From: Weissella coleopterorum
Lineage (GTDB): Bacteria; Bacillota; Bacilli; Lactobacillales; Lactobacillaceae
Reading direction: 5' to 3'
DNA length: 64,000 bases
Assembly: GCF_011304355.1 (NCBI RefSeq)
Contig: NZ_CP049888.1
Location: forward strand, 682,001-746,000
Part shown: positions 8,777-18,004 of the stretch, in pieces
Layout: every line of letters begins with the position of its first letter
Numbering within the stretch: the first letter of the stretch is position 1
The notes under the pieces: model-generated
What the model was told of the DNA's origin: nothing
Databases searched by the model: none
The model's input: the letters and a program-made list of their open reading frames with translations, nothing else
Translations under genes and position numbers: made by a program

Positions 8777-11093
8777 AAAGGCTGAAATTAATAGTTTTGG
8801 ACAGTTTCAGCAGATGGAATTCGTATTTGAGGATAATTTTCAAGTTGTTTTTGGCCTTAATGAAGCCGGAAAAACGACACTCCATCAATTTATTGGTGGC
8901 GTATTATTTGGTTTTCCAACGGCTCGGGGGACTAAAAAGAAAACATTTGAAAATCAAGCTGGTGGTACGTACGGTGGTAGCATCATCTTAAATCACCATA
9001 ATCGTGATTATTTAGTAACTCGATTAGGACGAACGGAATCGCATCTTAAATTGGTTGATTTACAAAATGATCAGGAATATGCCAATCCAGAAACACAACT
9101 CCAAGCGATTATTGCGCCCCTAAACTTGGATCTGTTTAACGCGATTTATAGTTTTGACCAAGAAGCACTCTTAAAAATATTCAATTTACGACCAGATTCA
9201 TTTAATGACTATTTACGAAGTATTGCTACACCTGGTGCAGAAGAGTGGATGCAGGTAGCGACTGACTTGGACAAAAAAGCGGCTATGAATATGGGACGGA
9301 CAAAAACGGCTAAGCGTCCTTTAAATCAAGCGTTGAATCAGTTGAATCAACTAGAAACGCAATACAAACAGCGTCTGAAACTTAGTCCCAACTTAACTGA
9401 ATTAGAACTTCAGATAAAACAATCTAATGAAAACTTGATGACGTTAAAAGAGCGACAACAAGTGCAACAAAAGCAATCCACAAAGCATAGTAATTTGGCG
9501 GCATATCGACCTGCATTTCAACAACTCAAAGTGCTACAGTTGGATTTAAATGCTAGGCCGGCAATTCTACCGGAAAAAATAGTGGAACAGTTGCAAACTT
9601 TAGATACACAAGTGCAAGCAATCGAAACTCATCAGCCCGCCGATTTAAATCATTCACAAGTCCAAATTGAAAAAGCAGAGCAAGGTCTGACGCAATTAGA
9701 TCAAAAGAATCTTCTTATTCAACAAATTCAAAAAGATTTAAAGGATGATGAAGTACAGCTTCACATGTTACAAAGCAAGTGGCAATTAGATGTATTACCA
9801 CGACCGCTTAATGGGGAACAATTAAACGCCTTTCATCAATCCAAAAAGCAGTCTGACAAGGCAATTAATTTTTCTGAACCGACAACGTTGATTGGTGGGG
9901 GATTGATTGTTTTTGGGCTACTATTCTTGTTATTTAAACAAATTGGTGGGTCTATTGGATTATTATTAATTGGTTTAGGACTAATTGGTTGGCAATTTTT
10001 TGGTAAAGGGCAACAACCGAATGATTCAATGGACTTGACGACGATTGATCCGGTATATAAAAAGCTAACATTAGACATGGTCGACTTAGTTCAAGCTGAT
10101 GCACGGCAGCAATTGGTTTTAAAGACTAAAATGGCTACTGATCAAGAGCAATTACACGATGCCTTACAACAGGTTGATTTACTTGAACGTCAATTAGCTT
10201 GGCTCGGCACAAATGTTGAATCCGGACAATGGAAAACAAATTTGACTGAATTAAAGGTTGGAAGACAACAATATCAAAGACAGCAGGCACAATTGTTAAA
10301 AATGCAGACAAAGATCCAATCCTTGTTAAATCAATTAGGATTAATTGATTGGGATGCGTTCCAAAAAAGACTCTTAGACGATCGCAGAACGAACGAAATG
10401 TTGGAAAAAGAGCGTTTACTGAATGAACAATTAAAAAATGTTGATATAAAAGCTTTGGAGAATTTACCTACTGATGATCGTCAAATTCAAGATCAACAAA
10501 TCTTATTACAAGAGATTAATCAACAACAAACAAAGCTGACAAAGTTAGAGTATCAATGGCAACAGATTAAACAAGATGATAGTTTAGCGTATTTGAATCA
10601 GCAGTTGGCAGATGAACGGACGCAAGTATTTGAGGACTTAAAACAGTATTTTGTCGATAAATTATTAAGTCAGTGGATTCAGTTAACATTAAACCAAACG
10701 ATCGGTAAGCGACTGCCTAAATTAGTGGAAACGGCAGGTGAATATTTAAATATTTTAACGAATGGACGATACGTTGAAATAAAATATACCAAGACGTTAT
10801 TAAAGGCTAAAAATAAGCAAGGCGAGTTACTCAATTTAATTGATCTGTCTAAGGGGACAGCTGAACAAATTTATGTTGCATTACGATTGGCATTTATCAA
10901 ACAAATGGATCAAACAGCCAAATTACCATTGTTGATAGATGATGCTTTCGTTGATTTTGATGCAGATCGCCGGAGAAACTTAATTACCATTCTCGAACAA
11001 TTTGTCGCCGATGGACATCAAGTGATCTACTTTACTGCACACCAAATCAATCAAACCAATGTCATTAATTTATCAAATTCCGAATGGGAGTGA
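8766..11093 (+). CDS. yhaN: AAA ATPase with coiled coil, YhaN-like SbcC/Rad50 relative
   Basis: This 775-residue protein has Walker A GLNEAGKTT (about residues 28-36) at the N-terminus and an ABC-type signature (LSKGTAEQIYVALRLA) followed by Walker B LLIDDAFVDFD at the C-terminus. Between them are long Gln-rich coiled coils. Two hydrophobic helices at about 375-412 are unlike classic SbcC but known in the YhaN branch, and suggest membrane association. The start ATG at 8766 follows AAGGAGGGG. It probably powers the YhaO nuclease. Confidence 0.85.
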   Translation: MWIKKAEINSFGQFQQMEFVFEDNFQVVFGLNEAGKTTLHQFIGGVLFGFPTARGTKKKTFENQAGGTYGGSIILNHHNRDYLVTRLGRTESHLKLVDLQNDQEYANPETQLQAIIAPLNLDLFNAIYSFDQEALLKIFNLRPDSFNDYLRSIATPGAEEWMQVATDLDKKAAMNMGRTKTAKRPLNQALNQLNQLETQYKQRLKLSPNLTELELQIKQSNENLMTLKERQQVQQKQSTKHSNLAAYRPAFQQLKVLQLDLNARPAILPEKIVEQLQTLDTQVQAIETHQPADLNHSQVQIEKAEQGLTQLDQKNLLIQQIQKDLKDDEVQLHMLQSKWQLDVLPRPLNGEQLNAFHQSKKQSDKAINFSEPTTLIGGGLIVFGLLFLLFKQIGGSIGLLLIGLGLIGWQFFGKGQQPNDSMDLTTIDPVYKKLTLDMVDLVQADARQQLVLKTKMATDQEQLHDALQQVDLLERQLAWLGTNVESGQWKTNLTELKVGRQQYQRQQAQLLKMQTKIQSLLNQLGLIDWDAFQKRLLDDRRTNEMLEKERLLNEQLKNVDIKALENLPTDDRQIQDQQILLQEINQQQTKLTKLEYQWQQIKQDDSLAYLNQQLADERTQVFEDLKQYFVDKLLSQWIQLTLNQTIGKRLPKLVETAGEYLNILTNGRYVEIKYTKTLLKAKNKQGELLNLIDLSKGTAEQIYVALRLAFIKQMDQTAKLPLLIDDAFVDFDADRRRNLITILEQFVADGHQVIYFTAHQINQTNVINLSNSEWE

Positions 11094-11097
11094 GCTT

Positions 11098-12051
11098 ATG
11101 AGTGAACAAAAACAATTAAAAGATTACCAACTAGATGAAAATATTCAGATGTTTGCTTTGTTAAAACAAGCAGATATACGTGTGACTAATAGTGGTAAAC
11201 CCTATATCGCGATAACGATTGCAGATCGCTCAATGGAAATTTCCGGTATGAAATGGGATGCTAGCGATGAAGAATTCAAAGTCTTAGAAGTAGGAAAAGT
11301 AGTCTTTATTAAAGCTGTCCGCCAATCTTATCGAGACAAGCCACAGTTGAAATTTTTAGAAATCCGGCCAGCGCATGAAGGAGAACCACAAAATGTGGCC
11401 GATTTTGTACCTAGTGGACCGATGAAGGCGTTGGAGATGGAAGAAGAAGTTAACACTCTGATTTTTAAAATTATTAATCCGACTTGGCAGCGGATTGTTC
11501 GATTCTTATTTAACCAATATCGTGACCAATTTTTTACCTATCCAGCTGCCAAATCAAATCATCATGCTTTTGCAGGTGGGTTAGGGTATCATTCCCTTTC
11601 TATTGCTCGTCTAGCACAAAGTGTGGCGCAGCAATATGAACAATTGGATGAAAGTTTGTTATTGGCTGGAGCGCTACTACATGATTTAGGGAAAGTTATT
11701 GAATTATCAGGACCGATTGCAACAACTTATACGATTCCGGGGAACTTAATTGGCCATATTGTACTGATAGATGAACAAATTGTCTTGGCTGCTCAAGAAT
11801 TGAAATTAGACCTGTTTAGTGAAGATCTAATTTTACTGCGGCATGTTATCTTGGCACATCATGGTCAGTTGGAATATGGTTCTCCTGTACGACCATTAGT
11901 TCAAGAGGCGAATGTTTTACACCAATTAGATGAGTTAGATGCCAATTTACAAAGTTTTGACAACGTATTGAATGAAACTGAACCGGGTGAATTTTCAAAT
12001 CGTAGTTGGGCGTTAGATAATCGATCAATTTATCGACCATCTGAAAATTAG
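11098..12051 (+). CDS. yhaM: 3'-5' exoribonuclease YhaM
   Basis: This 317-residue protein has an N-terminal OB-fold (about 15-95) and an HD phosphohydrolase domain with HHAFAGGLGYHS (about 154) and LLHDLGK (about 194), plus the later HHGQLEYGSP. YhaM trims RNA and can act on single-stranded DNA with Mn. The ATG at 11098 is chosen because GGGAGTGAG precedes it and the length then fits the family; an upstream ATG at 11059 lies inside yhaN. Three-gene yhaO-yhaN-yhaM operon. Confidence 0.9.
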   Translation: MSEQKQLKDYQLDENIQMFALLKQADIRVTNSGKPYIAITIADRSMEISGMKWDASDEEFKVLEVGKVVFIKAVRQSYRDKPQLKFLEIRPAHEGEPQNVADFVPSGPMKALEMEEEVNTLIFKIINPTWQRIVRFLFNQYRDQFFTYPAAKSNHHAFAGGLGYHSLSIARLAQSVAQQYEQLDESLLLAGALLHDLGKVIELSGPIATTYTIPGNLIGHIVLIDEQIVLAAQELKLDLFSEDLILLRHVILAHHGQLEYGSPVRPLVQEANVLHQLDELDANLQSFDNVLNETEPGEFSNRSWALDNRSIYRPSEN

Positions 12052-12184
12052 AGAACTTTTATTTACTTTTTGTAAGTTAAATGATATTCTTTTTGTATAG
12101 GGTTAATCCCTTCCAAAGATTTATGGAAGTCAGTATTCAAGGACAATTAACTTTAAAATAGAATTCGAATGGAGATTTTTAAAC

Positions 12185-12727
12185 ATGACTAAATATGGAG
12201 TATTAATTGGATCGTTACGAGAAAATTCATTTACCGCAGGGGTGGCGCATAGTTTGGTCAAGGGGTTACCAGCTGATGCTGAAGTAACTTATCTAGAAAT
12301 CGCAAACTTACCATTTTATAACCAAGATTTCGATGCAGATTCACCAGCTAGTTATAAAGCTTTTCGTGAGTTAGTGGCCGCTCAAGATGCGTTTATCATT
12401 GCAACGCCTGAATATAATCGAAGTATACCAGCCGTTTTGAAAAATGCATTAGATATTGCTTCACGTCCTTGGGGCGAAAGTGTTTGGGATGGTAAGCCTG
12501 TTTTGCCAGCGTCACAATCAACTTCTGGAATGGGTGGAATGCTAGCTAACCATACCTTGCGACAAACTTTAGAGTTCCTAAATATGAAAATTATGACACA
12601 ACCAGAACTTTATATTGGAAATACTCCAAATTTGAGTGATGATCAGGGAAATATTACGAATGAAGATACAAATAAATTCTTGGCGGGTGTTGTAAAACAA
12701 TTTGATGCATTTGTTAAAAACCATTAA
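12185..12727 (+). CDS. NADPH-dependent FMN reductase family protein
   Basis: This 180-residue flavodoxin-fold protein has the FMN phosphate-binding loop GSLRENSFT near residue 9 and the family hallmark TPEYNRSIPAVLKNALD. Such enzymes reduce quinones, azo dyes or chromate with NAD(P)H; the physiological substrate is not evident. TGGAGA lies nine bases upstream of the ATG. It is monocistronic, with a 133-bp gap before it in which I cannot define a confident promoter. Confidence 0.85.
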   Translation: MTKYGVLIGSLRENSFTAGVAHSLVKGLPADAEVTYLEIANLPFYNQDFDADSPASYKAFRELVAAQDAFIIATPEYNRSIPAVLKNALDIASRPWGESVWDGKPVLPASQSTSGMGGMLANHTLRQTLEFLNMKIMTQPELYIGNTPNLSDDQGNITNEDTNKFLAGVVKQFDAFVKNH

Positions 12728-12791
12728 AATGGAATAATGGCATACATAAGTAATGATTTATTCAATGAATGAAAATTAAATTATGATTTAC

Positions 12792-12820
12792 TTGAAATGT
12801 TTGTTAGTTATTGGTATAGT
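12792..12820 (+). promoter_or_regulatory. Promoter of rplS with extended -10
   Basis: TTGAAA (12792-12797), 17 bp, TATAGT (12815-12820), with TG one base before the -10. This is one of the best promoters in the window. Confidence 0.75.
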
Positions 12821-12896
12821 TATCAATGGTTAAAAAACCATATTAACGATATTCCGCTGGTCGGATGATTAATGAATGTCGATTAGGAGATTTGAT
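12821..12896 (+). ncRNA. Candidate L19 leader upstream of rplS
   Basis: The leader begins with a hairpin ATGGTT (12826-12831), AAAA loop, AACCAT (12836-12841), followed by TCCG-CTGGT-CGGA (12852-12864). L19 leaders that sense the protein are described in Firmicutes; whether this short one matches that family needs a covariance search. The ribosome binding site TAGGAGA follows at 12884-12890. Confidence 0.35.
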
Positions 12897-13253
12897 ATGC
12901 GTCAAAATGCATTGTTAGAAAAGTTAACTGAGTCACAATTACGTTCAGACTTGCCTGATTTCCGTGCCGGAGATACTGTTAAGGTTTACGCACGTATCGT
13001 CGAAGGATCACGCGAGCGTATCCAATTATTCGAAGGTGTTGTAATCAAGCGTAAGGGAGCTGGAATCCAAGCGACTTATACTGTTCGTAAGATTTCAAGT
13101 GGTGTTGGTGTGGAACGTACTTTCCCATTACACTCACCTCGTGTTGATAAGATTGAAGTTGTACGTCATGGTCGCGTTCGTCGTGCCAAGTTGTACTACT
13201 TGCGTGCTTTGCACGGTAAAGCAGCTCGTATCAAGGAAGCCCGTCGCGGTTAA
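12897..13253 (+). CDS. rplS: 50S ribosomal protein L19
   Basis: This 118-residue protein lies at the 30S-50S interface. The sequence from [16 protein letters not shown] to the basic C-terminus ([10 protein letters not shown]) is typical of the family. An ATG at 12876 would add seven residues, but TAGGAGA (12884-12890) falls inside them and fits the ATG at 12897. The gene stands alone between its own promoter and a strong terminator, rather than in the usual rpsP-rimM-trmD-rplS operon. Confidence 0.97.
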   Translation: MRQNALLEKLTESQLRSDLPDFRAGDTVKVYARIVEGSRERIQLFEGVVIKRKGAGIQATYTVRKISSGVGVERTFPLHSPRVDKIEVVRHGRVRRAKLYYLRALHGKAARIKEARRG

Positions 13254-13271
13254 TTTGAGACAGCAGCTCAA

Positions 13272-13308
13272 TAAAAGCCATCCATTTTTGGATGGCTTTT
13301 ATTTTTTG
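13272..13308 (+). terminator. Rho-independent terminator after rplS
   Basis: AAAAGCCATCC pairs with GGATGGCTTTT around ATTTTT, followed by ATTTTTT. Confidence 0.92.
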
Positions 13309-13432
13309 AATGATGTTCATTGAGCTTTTAAAAGTGGCTAGATAGATCTTTTCAAGATAATAACTGAAAGAGCAGTGCAGTTTGATCAATGGTTTAGTAT
13401 AATAAGAGAAACATTAAAACATAAAGGAGCGC

Positions 13433-15277
13433 ATGAACAGAATGGATTTAGAAGAAATGCAAGCGCGCCAAAGTCATATTCGTAATTTTAGTATTGTTGC
13501 GCATATTGACCACGGAAAATCAACCATATCCGATCGGATTCTAGAAGCAACCCATACCGTGGCATCTCGTGATATGCAATCACAATTATTAGATACCATG
13601 GATTTAGAACGTGAACGTGGAATTACGATTAAAATGAATGCAGTTGAAGTGCATTATCAAGCTAATGATGGTGAAACGTATATTTTTCATCTAGTTGATA
13701 CACCGGGGCATGTTGACTTTTCGTACGAAGTTTCTCGGTCATTGGCAGCAGCTGATGGAGCCATTTTAGTGGTGGACGCAGCACAAGGTGTTGAAGCGCA
13801 GACGTTAGCAAACGTCTACCTGGCATTAGATAATAACTTAGAAGTTTTGCCATTGATTAATAAGATTGATCTGCCAGCGGCTGACCCAGAGCGCGTTCGT
13901 CAGGAGATTGAAGATGTTATCGGTTTAGATGCATTTGATGCAGTCTTGGCTTCAGCAAAAAAGGGGATTGGAATTCCAGAATTACTGGAGCAGATTGTGA
14001 ATGAATTGCCTGCACCTAGTGGGGAAATCGAAGCCCCCTTAAAAGCGTTAATTTTTGATTCATCATATGACGCCTATAAAGGGGTAATCTTAACAATCCG
14101 GATTAAAGATGGAGTAGTAAAGCCTGGTGATAAAATTAAGTTTATGAATTCTGGGGCGGAATACGAAGTCACAGAAGTTGGTGTAAACTCTCCCCATGCG
14201 ATTAAGCGTGATTTATTGATGGCGGGAGACATTGGGTATATCGCTGCATCTATCAAAAATATTCGAGATGCACGACCTGGTGATACGATCACTACTGTCG
14301 TTAATGGAGCTGACGAACCGTTGGATGGATATAAGCCAATGACACCGATGGTTTATTCTGGTTTGTATCCATCAGACAACTCTAAATATAATTATTTGCG
14401 CGAAGCTTTAGAAAAATTACAATTGAATGATGCTTCTCTGGAATTTGAGCCAGAAACTTCGCAAGCATTAGGGTTTGGTTTTCGAACGGGATTTTTGGGA
14501 ATGCTTCATATGGATGTCATTCAAGAACGTTTGGAACGTGAATTCGATTTAGATTTGATCACCACAGCACCCGCTGTTACCTATCATGCTTATCTGAAGG
14601 ATGGTGCTATGGTAGAAGTAGCCAACCCATCCGAATTACCAGATGCAGGTGAGATAGAGTCAATTGAAGAACCCTTTGTTCATGCCCAGATCATGGTGCC
14701 AAATGAATATGTTGGGGCAGTGATGGAATTGGCACAGCGTAAGCGAGGCGAATTCGATACAATGGACTATCTAGACGAAAATCGAGTTAACGTGAAGTAT
14801 TTTTTGCCACTCTCAGAAGTGATTTTTGAATTTTTTGATACATTAAAGTCAACGACTCGAGGATATGCTTCCCTAGACTATGAATTAGCTGGTTATCGTA
14901 AGTCTGATTTGGTAAAGATCGATATCTTATTAAATGGGGATAAAGTAGATGCTTTGAGTTTCATTGTACATCGTGAGTTTGCGCAAGAAAGAGGGCGGTT
15001 AATTACGATTAAGTTAAAAGATTTGATACCTCGGCGAAACTTTGAAATTCCCGTGCAAGCTGCAATTGGTTCTAAAATTATTGCTCGTTCTACTATTAAA
15101 GCATACCGAAAAGATGTTACCTCTAAAATTCATACGGGTGACCCTGATCGACGGGCTAAGTTGTTAGATAAGCAGAAAAAAGGTAAGGCTCGTATGAAGT
15201 CAGTTGGAACGGTAGACGTACCACAAGAAGCTTTCATGGCGGTTTTGAAGACTGATGATGATGGACCTAAAAGTTAG
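13433..15277 (+). CDS. lepA: Elongation factor 4, back-translocating GTPase
   Basis: This 614-residue translational GTPase acts on stalled or mistranslocated ribosomes. G1 is AHIDHGKST (about residues 23-31), G3 DTPGHVDF and G4 NKIDLP; the EF-G-like domains III and V and the LepA-specific C-terminal domain ([18 protein letters not shown]) are complete. The start follows AAAGGAGCGC. A TATAAT lies at 13398-13403, but no good -35 is visible. No damage is seen. Confidence 0.97.
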   Translation: MNRMDLEEMQARQSHIRNFSIVAHIDHGKSTISDRILEATHTVASRDMQSQLLDTMDLERERGITIKMNAVEVHYQANDGETYIFHLVDTPGHVDFSYEVSRSLAAADGAILVVDAAQGVEAQTLANVYLALDNNLEVLPLINKIDLPAADPERVRQEIEDVIGLDAFDAVLASAKKGIGIPELLEQIVNELPAPSGEIEAPLKALIFDSSYDAYKGVILTIRIKDGVVKPGDKIKFMNSGAEYEVTEVGVNSPHAIKRDLLMAGDIGYIAASIKNIRDARPGDTITTVVNGADEPLDGYKPMTPMVYSGLYPSDNSKYNYLREALEKLQLNDASLEFEPETSQALGFGFRTGFLGMLHMDVIQERLEREFDLDLITTAPAVTYHAYLKDGAMVEVANPSELPDAGEIESIEEPFVHAQIMVPNEYVGAVMELAQRKRGEFDTMDYLDENRVNVKYFLPLSEVIFEFFDTLKSTTRGYASLDYELAGYRKSDLVKIDILLNGDKVDALSFIVHREFAQERGRLITIKLKDLIPRRNFEIPVQAAIGSKIIARSTIKAYRKDVTSKIHTGDPDRRAKLLDKQKKGKARMKSVGTVDVPQEAFMAVLKTDDDGPKS

Positions 15278-15337
15278 GCTTATTGCTTGCGTGAAGCATC
15301 AGCAAAGATAATGCACATCTACTTGTAAATAAGCCTT

Positions 15338-15364
15338 TTGTACGATTAAATGATGTGTTATAAT
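15338..15364 (+). promoter_or_regulatory. Promoter of rpmE2
   Basis: TTGTAC (15338-15343) and TATAAT (15359-15364) with 15-bp spacing. The short spacing is offset by an extended -10 (TGT directly before TATAAT). Confidence 0.6.
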
Positions 15365-15425
15365 AATTTGGTTAATAAATCTGACTCTGTTCCCCAGATG
15401 GACCAGGGCTATAAGGAGAAACATT

Positions 15426-15671
15426 ATGCAAGAAGGAATTCACCCAGAATACCGCGACGTTGTATTCGTTGATACCACTACTGGTGCACAGTTCTTAGAA
15501 GGTTCAACTGTTAAGACTGATGCAACTGTTGAATTTGAGGGGAAAACTTACCCAATGGTTCGTATCGAAACTTCATCAGACTCACACCCATTTTACACTG
15601 GTAAGGCTAAGTTTACTCAAGCCGATGGAGCTGTTGACAAGTTTAATAAGAAATATGGTCTTAAGAACTAA
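15426..15671 (+). CDS. rpmE2: 50S ribosomal protein L31 type B
   Basis: This 81-residue protein contains no cysteine, so it is the zinc-independent type B (YtjA-like) paralogue. The segments [14 protein letters not shown] and [10 protein letters not shown] are characteristic. AAGGAG (15413-15418) precedes the ATG. Its last 10 codons and terminator (15641-15706) are the sequence repeated at 20017 and 27012, marking it as the integration site of the neighbouring elements; integration keeps the gene intact. Confidence 0.96.
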   Translation: MQEGIHPEYRDVVFVDTTTGAQFLEGSTVKTDATVEFEGKTYPMVRIETSSDSHPFYTGKAKFTQADGAVDKFNKKYGLKN

Positions 15672-15706
15672 TTAAGCCTATGATAACCCCGCTGTTACGG
15701 TATAAA
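15641..15706 (+). repeat. Attachment-site repeat, copy 1 (3' end of rpmE2)
   Basis: The 66 bp from GTTTAATAAGAAATATGGTC to the middle of the terminator hairpin recur at 20017-20082 with a single C/T difference, and its first 49 bp at 27012-27060 with several. All copies are in direct orientation. The copies and the integrase remnants after each one indicate site-specific integration into the rpmE2 3' end. Confidence 0.8.
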
Positions 15707-15727
15707 TACCGTGATAGCGGGGTTTTT
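15684..15727 (+). terminator. Rho-independent terminator of rpmE2
   Basis: AACCCCGCT and AGCGGGGTT enclose a second stem ACGGTAT/ATACCGT; TTTTT follows. The copy at 20059-20104 has mutations in this hairpin. Confidence 0.9.
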
Positions 15728-15790
15728 CTTTGTTGAAAAATTGAAAATAATTCTAAAATGATAAGAAAATGTATTAAGTTTTCAAAAAGC

Positions 15791-15863
15791 AAAAGCAACA
15801 AGAAGCAATATATATAGCCGTTTAATATATACTAAAAACAAATTGTACAACAAAAAAGCAACA
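15791..15863. repeat. Candidate integrase arm-site repeats beside att copy 1
   Basis: AAAAGCAACA occurs exactly at 15791-15800 and 15854-15863, with related AAGCAA in between. Equivalent but different repeats lie after the other two att copies. Tyrosine recombinases bind such direct repeats near the core site; the role here is inference. Confidence 0.4.
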
Positions 15864-16159
15864 TAAAGATATATGCTACTTGATTGATGAAACAGGGATA
15901 TTTTGATTACTTAGAATGTATTTCTAGCTTTTTCTGCTTCTGTTTTTCTATGATTTTATAATAAGTGACCATATGCATTTTTAGTAATAGTGACGTTTGA
16001 ATGTCCTAGTCGGGCAGATATATAATTTATATCAACTTATTTACTCAATAATATGGAAGCGTGAGTATGTCTTGTCTATGTGGAGAGATAATTTTGGCTC
16101 CTATGATGGAATTACGGACAAATTGTTCGATATAATACATCATAAAGGAGCTTTTTATT

Positions 16160-16411
16160 ATGGTTATCAAATATTCAAATGACTTTAAAGAATCGATCGT
16201 AAGCTTGCATAAAGTTGGTCGTTCAGCTAATTCATTAGCAAAAGAATACAACGTTAGTGTTTCAACGGTTTCTAAATGGGTTAATCAAGCCGATCCTAAC
16301 AATACGAAAGTATTGTCAGCAAATGAAAGGGCATTGATTAAAGAAAATAAACAACTAAAAGAAGAACTTGATATTTTAAAACGAGCAGCGGTGCTTATGG
16401 CGAAAAATTGA
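16160..16411 (+). CDS. ISA transposase OrfA (copy 1)
   Basis: This 83-residue protein has an N-terminal helix-turn-helix (SLAKEYNVSVSTVSKWVNQ) that binds the IS ends, followed by a leucine-zipper-like coiled coil (IKENKQLKEELDILKRA). It overlaps OrfB by 4 bp (TTGA). As in other IS3 elements a -1 frameshift product OrfAB is probably the active transposase. Confidence 0.85.
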   Translation: MVIKYSNDFKESIVSLHKVGRSANSLAKEYNVSVSTVSKWVNQADPNNTKVLSANERALIKENKQLKEELDILKRAAVLMAKN

Positions 16412-17229
16412 TCATCAAAGGACGTATTCCTACCTTAAAAATTATTAATGACAATCTACAGGTTGGGCACCGCATTACTAAAATTTTGAACGTCCTCAGA
16501 ATTCCACGATCGACTTATTATGGCTATATACATTGGAAGCCTGGTAAAACACTTCTTCGTCGCAATTTCATTAAGCAAAAGGTATTAGATGCATGGTTAA
16601 AATATCCTATGTATGGATACCCGCGATTAACAATTTTATTAAATCGTCAGTTAAAAATTAAAATTAGCCAGCGTATGGTTTATAAACAGATGTACGCTTT
16701 AAAAATTAGGTCTAGGATGACTAAACGAATTAATAAGCCTAAAACACATACTGAATATGATCAACGACCAAATCTAATTAAAGGATTACCTGATCAATCC
16801 AATATTCTTTTAACAGATATTACGTATATTCCCGTTAAAAATACTTGGGTTTATCTAGCTAGTATGTACAATCCCGTAACCCGGCGGGTTATTTCTTATA
16901 AAGTTGGAAGTCATATGACTAAGGAATTAGCAACCGACGTCATTAATCAAGTCGCAGTAAAGTCTGTTAAACCAAGCATTATTCATAGCGATATGGGGAG
17001 TCGGTATACAAGCGATTTATTTGAAAGTACTTTAACTCGTTTTGGGATTAAGCATTCTTATTCTCGTAAAGGACAACCTGGTGATAACGCAAGAATTGAG
17101 AGCTTTCACTCAATTTTGAAGCGTGAATACATTAATTTTCAAGAATTTAAGACAATTCATGAAGCAATAGCTGGCATTGATAGCTATATTCGCTGGTATA
17201 ACAGTGATCGAATTTCCCTTGTAGCGTAG
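16408..17229 (+). CDS. ISA transposase OrfB (copy 1), DDE integrase domain
   Basis: This 273-residue protein has an HTH_21-like N-terminal region and an rve-type DDE core: first Asp in LLTDITYIP, second in IIHSDMGSRYTS, Glu in GDNARIESFHS. The usual DMGSQYTS reads DMGSRYTS in this copy only; copies 2 and 3 keep Gln. The TTG start overlaps the OrfA stop. Otherwise apparently intact. Confidence 0.85.
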   Translation: MIIKGRIPTLKIINDNLQVGHRITKILNVLRIPRSTYYGYIHWKPGKTLLRRNFIKQKVLDAWLKYPMYGYPRLTILLNRQLKIKISQRMVYKQMYALKIRSRMTKRINKPKTHTEYDQRPNLIKGLPDQSNILLTDITYIPVKNTWVYLASMYNPVTRRVISYKVGSHMTKELATDVINQVAVKSVKPSIIHSDMGSRYTSDLFESTLTRFGIKHSYSRKGQPGDNARIESFHSILKREYINFQEFKTIHEAIAGIDSYIRWYNSDRISLVA

Positions 17230-17956
17230 CTACAAATAAATCATATTAATATCCCGTTTAAAACGATAAGTATAGACGGGTTGTTTAGAATGGCATGGAA
17301 ACATTAAAGGATGCACTTTTTTAGATAAATCACATACTTTACCAGTACGTTAAATAATTAAAACGTTTTTCAAAATTTATTCGTATTTTTATGTCCGAAT
17401 TATTGACATAGGAGCCTTTATCACTACCAATAGCTTCTAATAATGATCGTAATTTTTTCCCGATGGCCCTCGTGCCATTTGTTTCACCAAAGATATGTTC
17501 ATCCAATAGTGAACATTCATTTATATATCTACTTAATTGTTTGAAAAATTTATCAGACATTTCTATTTTTCTGATAGATGACTTTGTTTTTGGATCTGAA
17601 TATGCAAATGGTCTATGAGCAGATTTGCTTTTATAGATGGACTCCTAACTGTTGTTTTAGCATAGTCATTTAAAAATCGTTGAAATACATTTTTGTCATT
17701 TCTTCTACGGTATAAACACTTAATCTTTCGTGAACGATTTTCTGAGCCGTATAGTGAGAAATTAATGTTTGTCTGTCCACACCCGAAATTTCGTATTTTT
17801 CCATCCAGTTATCGAAATAGTCAATAAATAGAGAAGAACGATAGCCATTCAATTCATTGTTATTGTGTGATGACTTAAAATTAATTTCAAATATTTCTGC
17901 TTCTTTTTTTGTTTGTCTTAACATATAACATGTTTTTTCACACGAATTAAATGTGC

Positions 17957-17962
17957 TATACT
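17957..17962 (+). promoter_or_regulatory. Extended -10 of the LRR surface-protein gene
   Basis: TATACT preceded by TGC; a weak TTCACA lies 14 bp upstream. The ribosome binding site AGGAGA follows at 17991-17996. Confidence 0.45.
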
Positions 17963-18004
17963 GAGCAAGTAGTTATTGTATGAATTTTTTAGGAGAAAAA
18001 TGAT

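Larger units (their letters stand above)
16096..17416 (+). mobile_element. ISA copy 1, IS3-family insertion sequence, 1321 bp
   Basis: The ends are imperfect inverted repeats: left GGCTCCTATGATGGAATTACG, right (reversed) GGCTCCTATGTCAATAATTCG. The flanks give a 3-bp TTT duplication, as expected for IS3 elements. It inserted into the integrase gene of element 1. Identical-length copies lie at 24099-25419 and 46818-48138. Confidence 0.9.
15900..17924 (-). pseudogene. Tyrosine integrase of element 1, interrupted by ISA and frameshifted
   Basis: Read on the minus strand, 17924-17670 encodes the N-terminal SAM-like domain (NWMEKYEISGVDRQTLISHYTA), 17560-17417 part of the core (ECSLLDEHIFGE, LLEAIG), and 16095-15900 the C-terminal catalytic block (HTHAS, ARLGHSN). 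ISA (16096-17416) splits the core between GSD and KIISPH. There are also frameshifts and two in-frame stops in the C-terminal part. It is related to the integrase at 20255. It cannot make an active recombinase. Confidence 0.8.

Noticed and set aside
15997..16251. Short open frames on both strands at the start of ISA
   Set aside because: They span the IS end and integrase remnant and recur wherever ISA occurs; they have no ribosome binding site.
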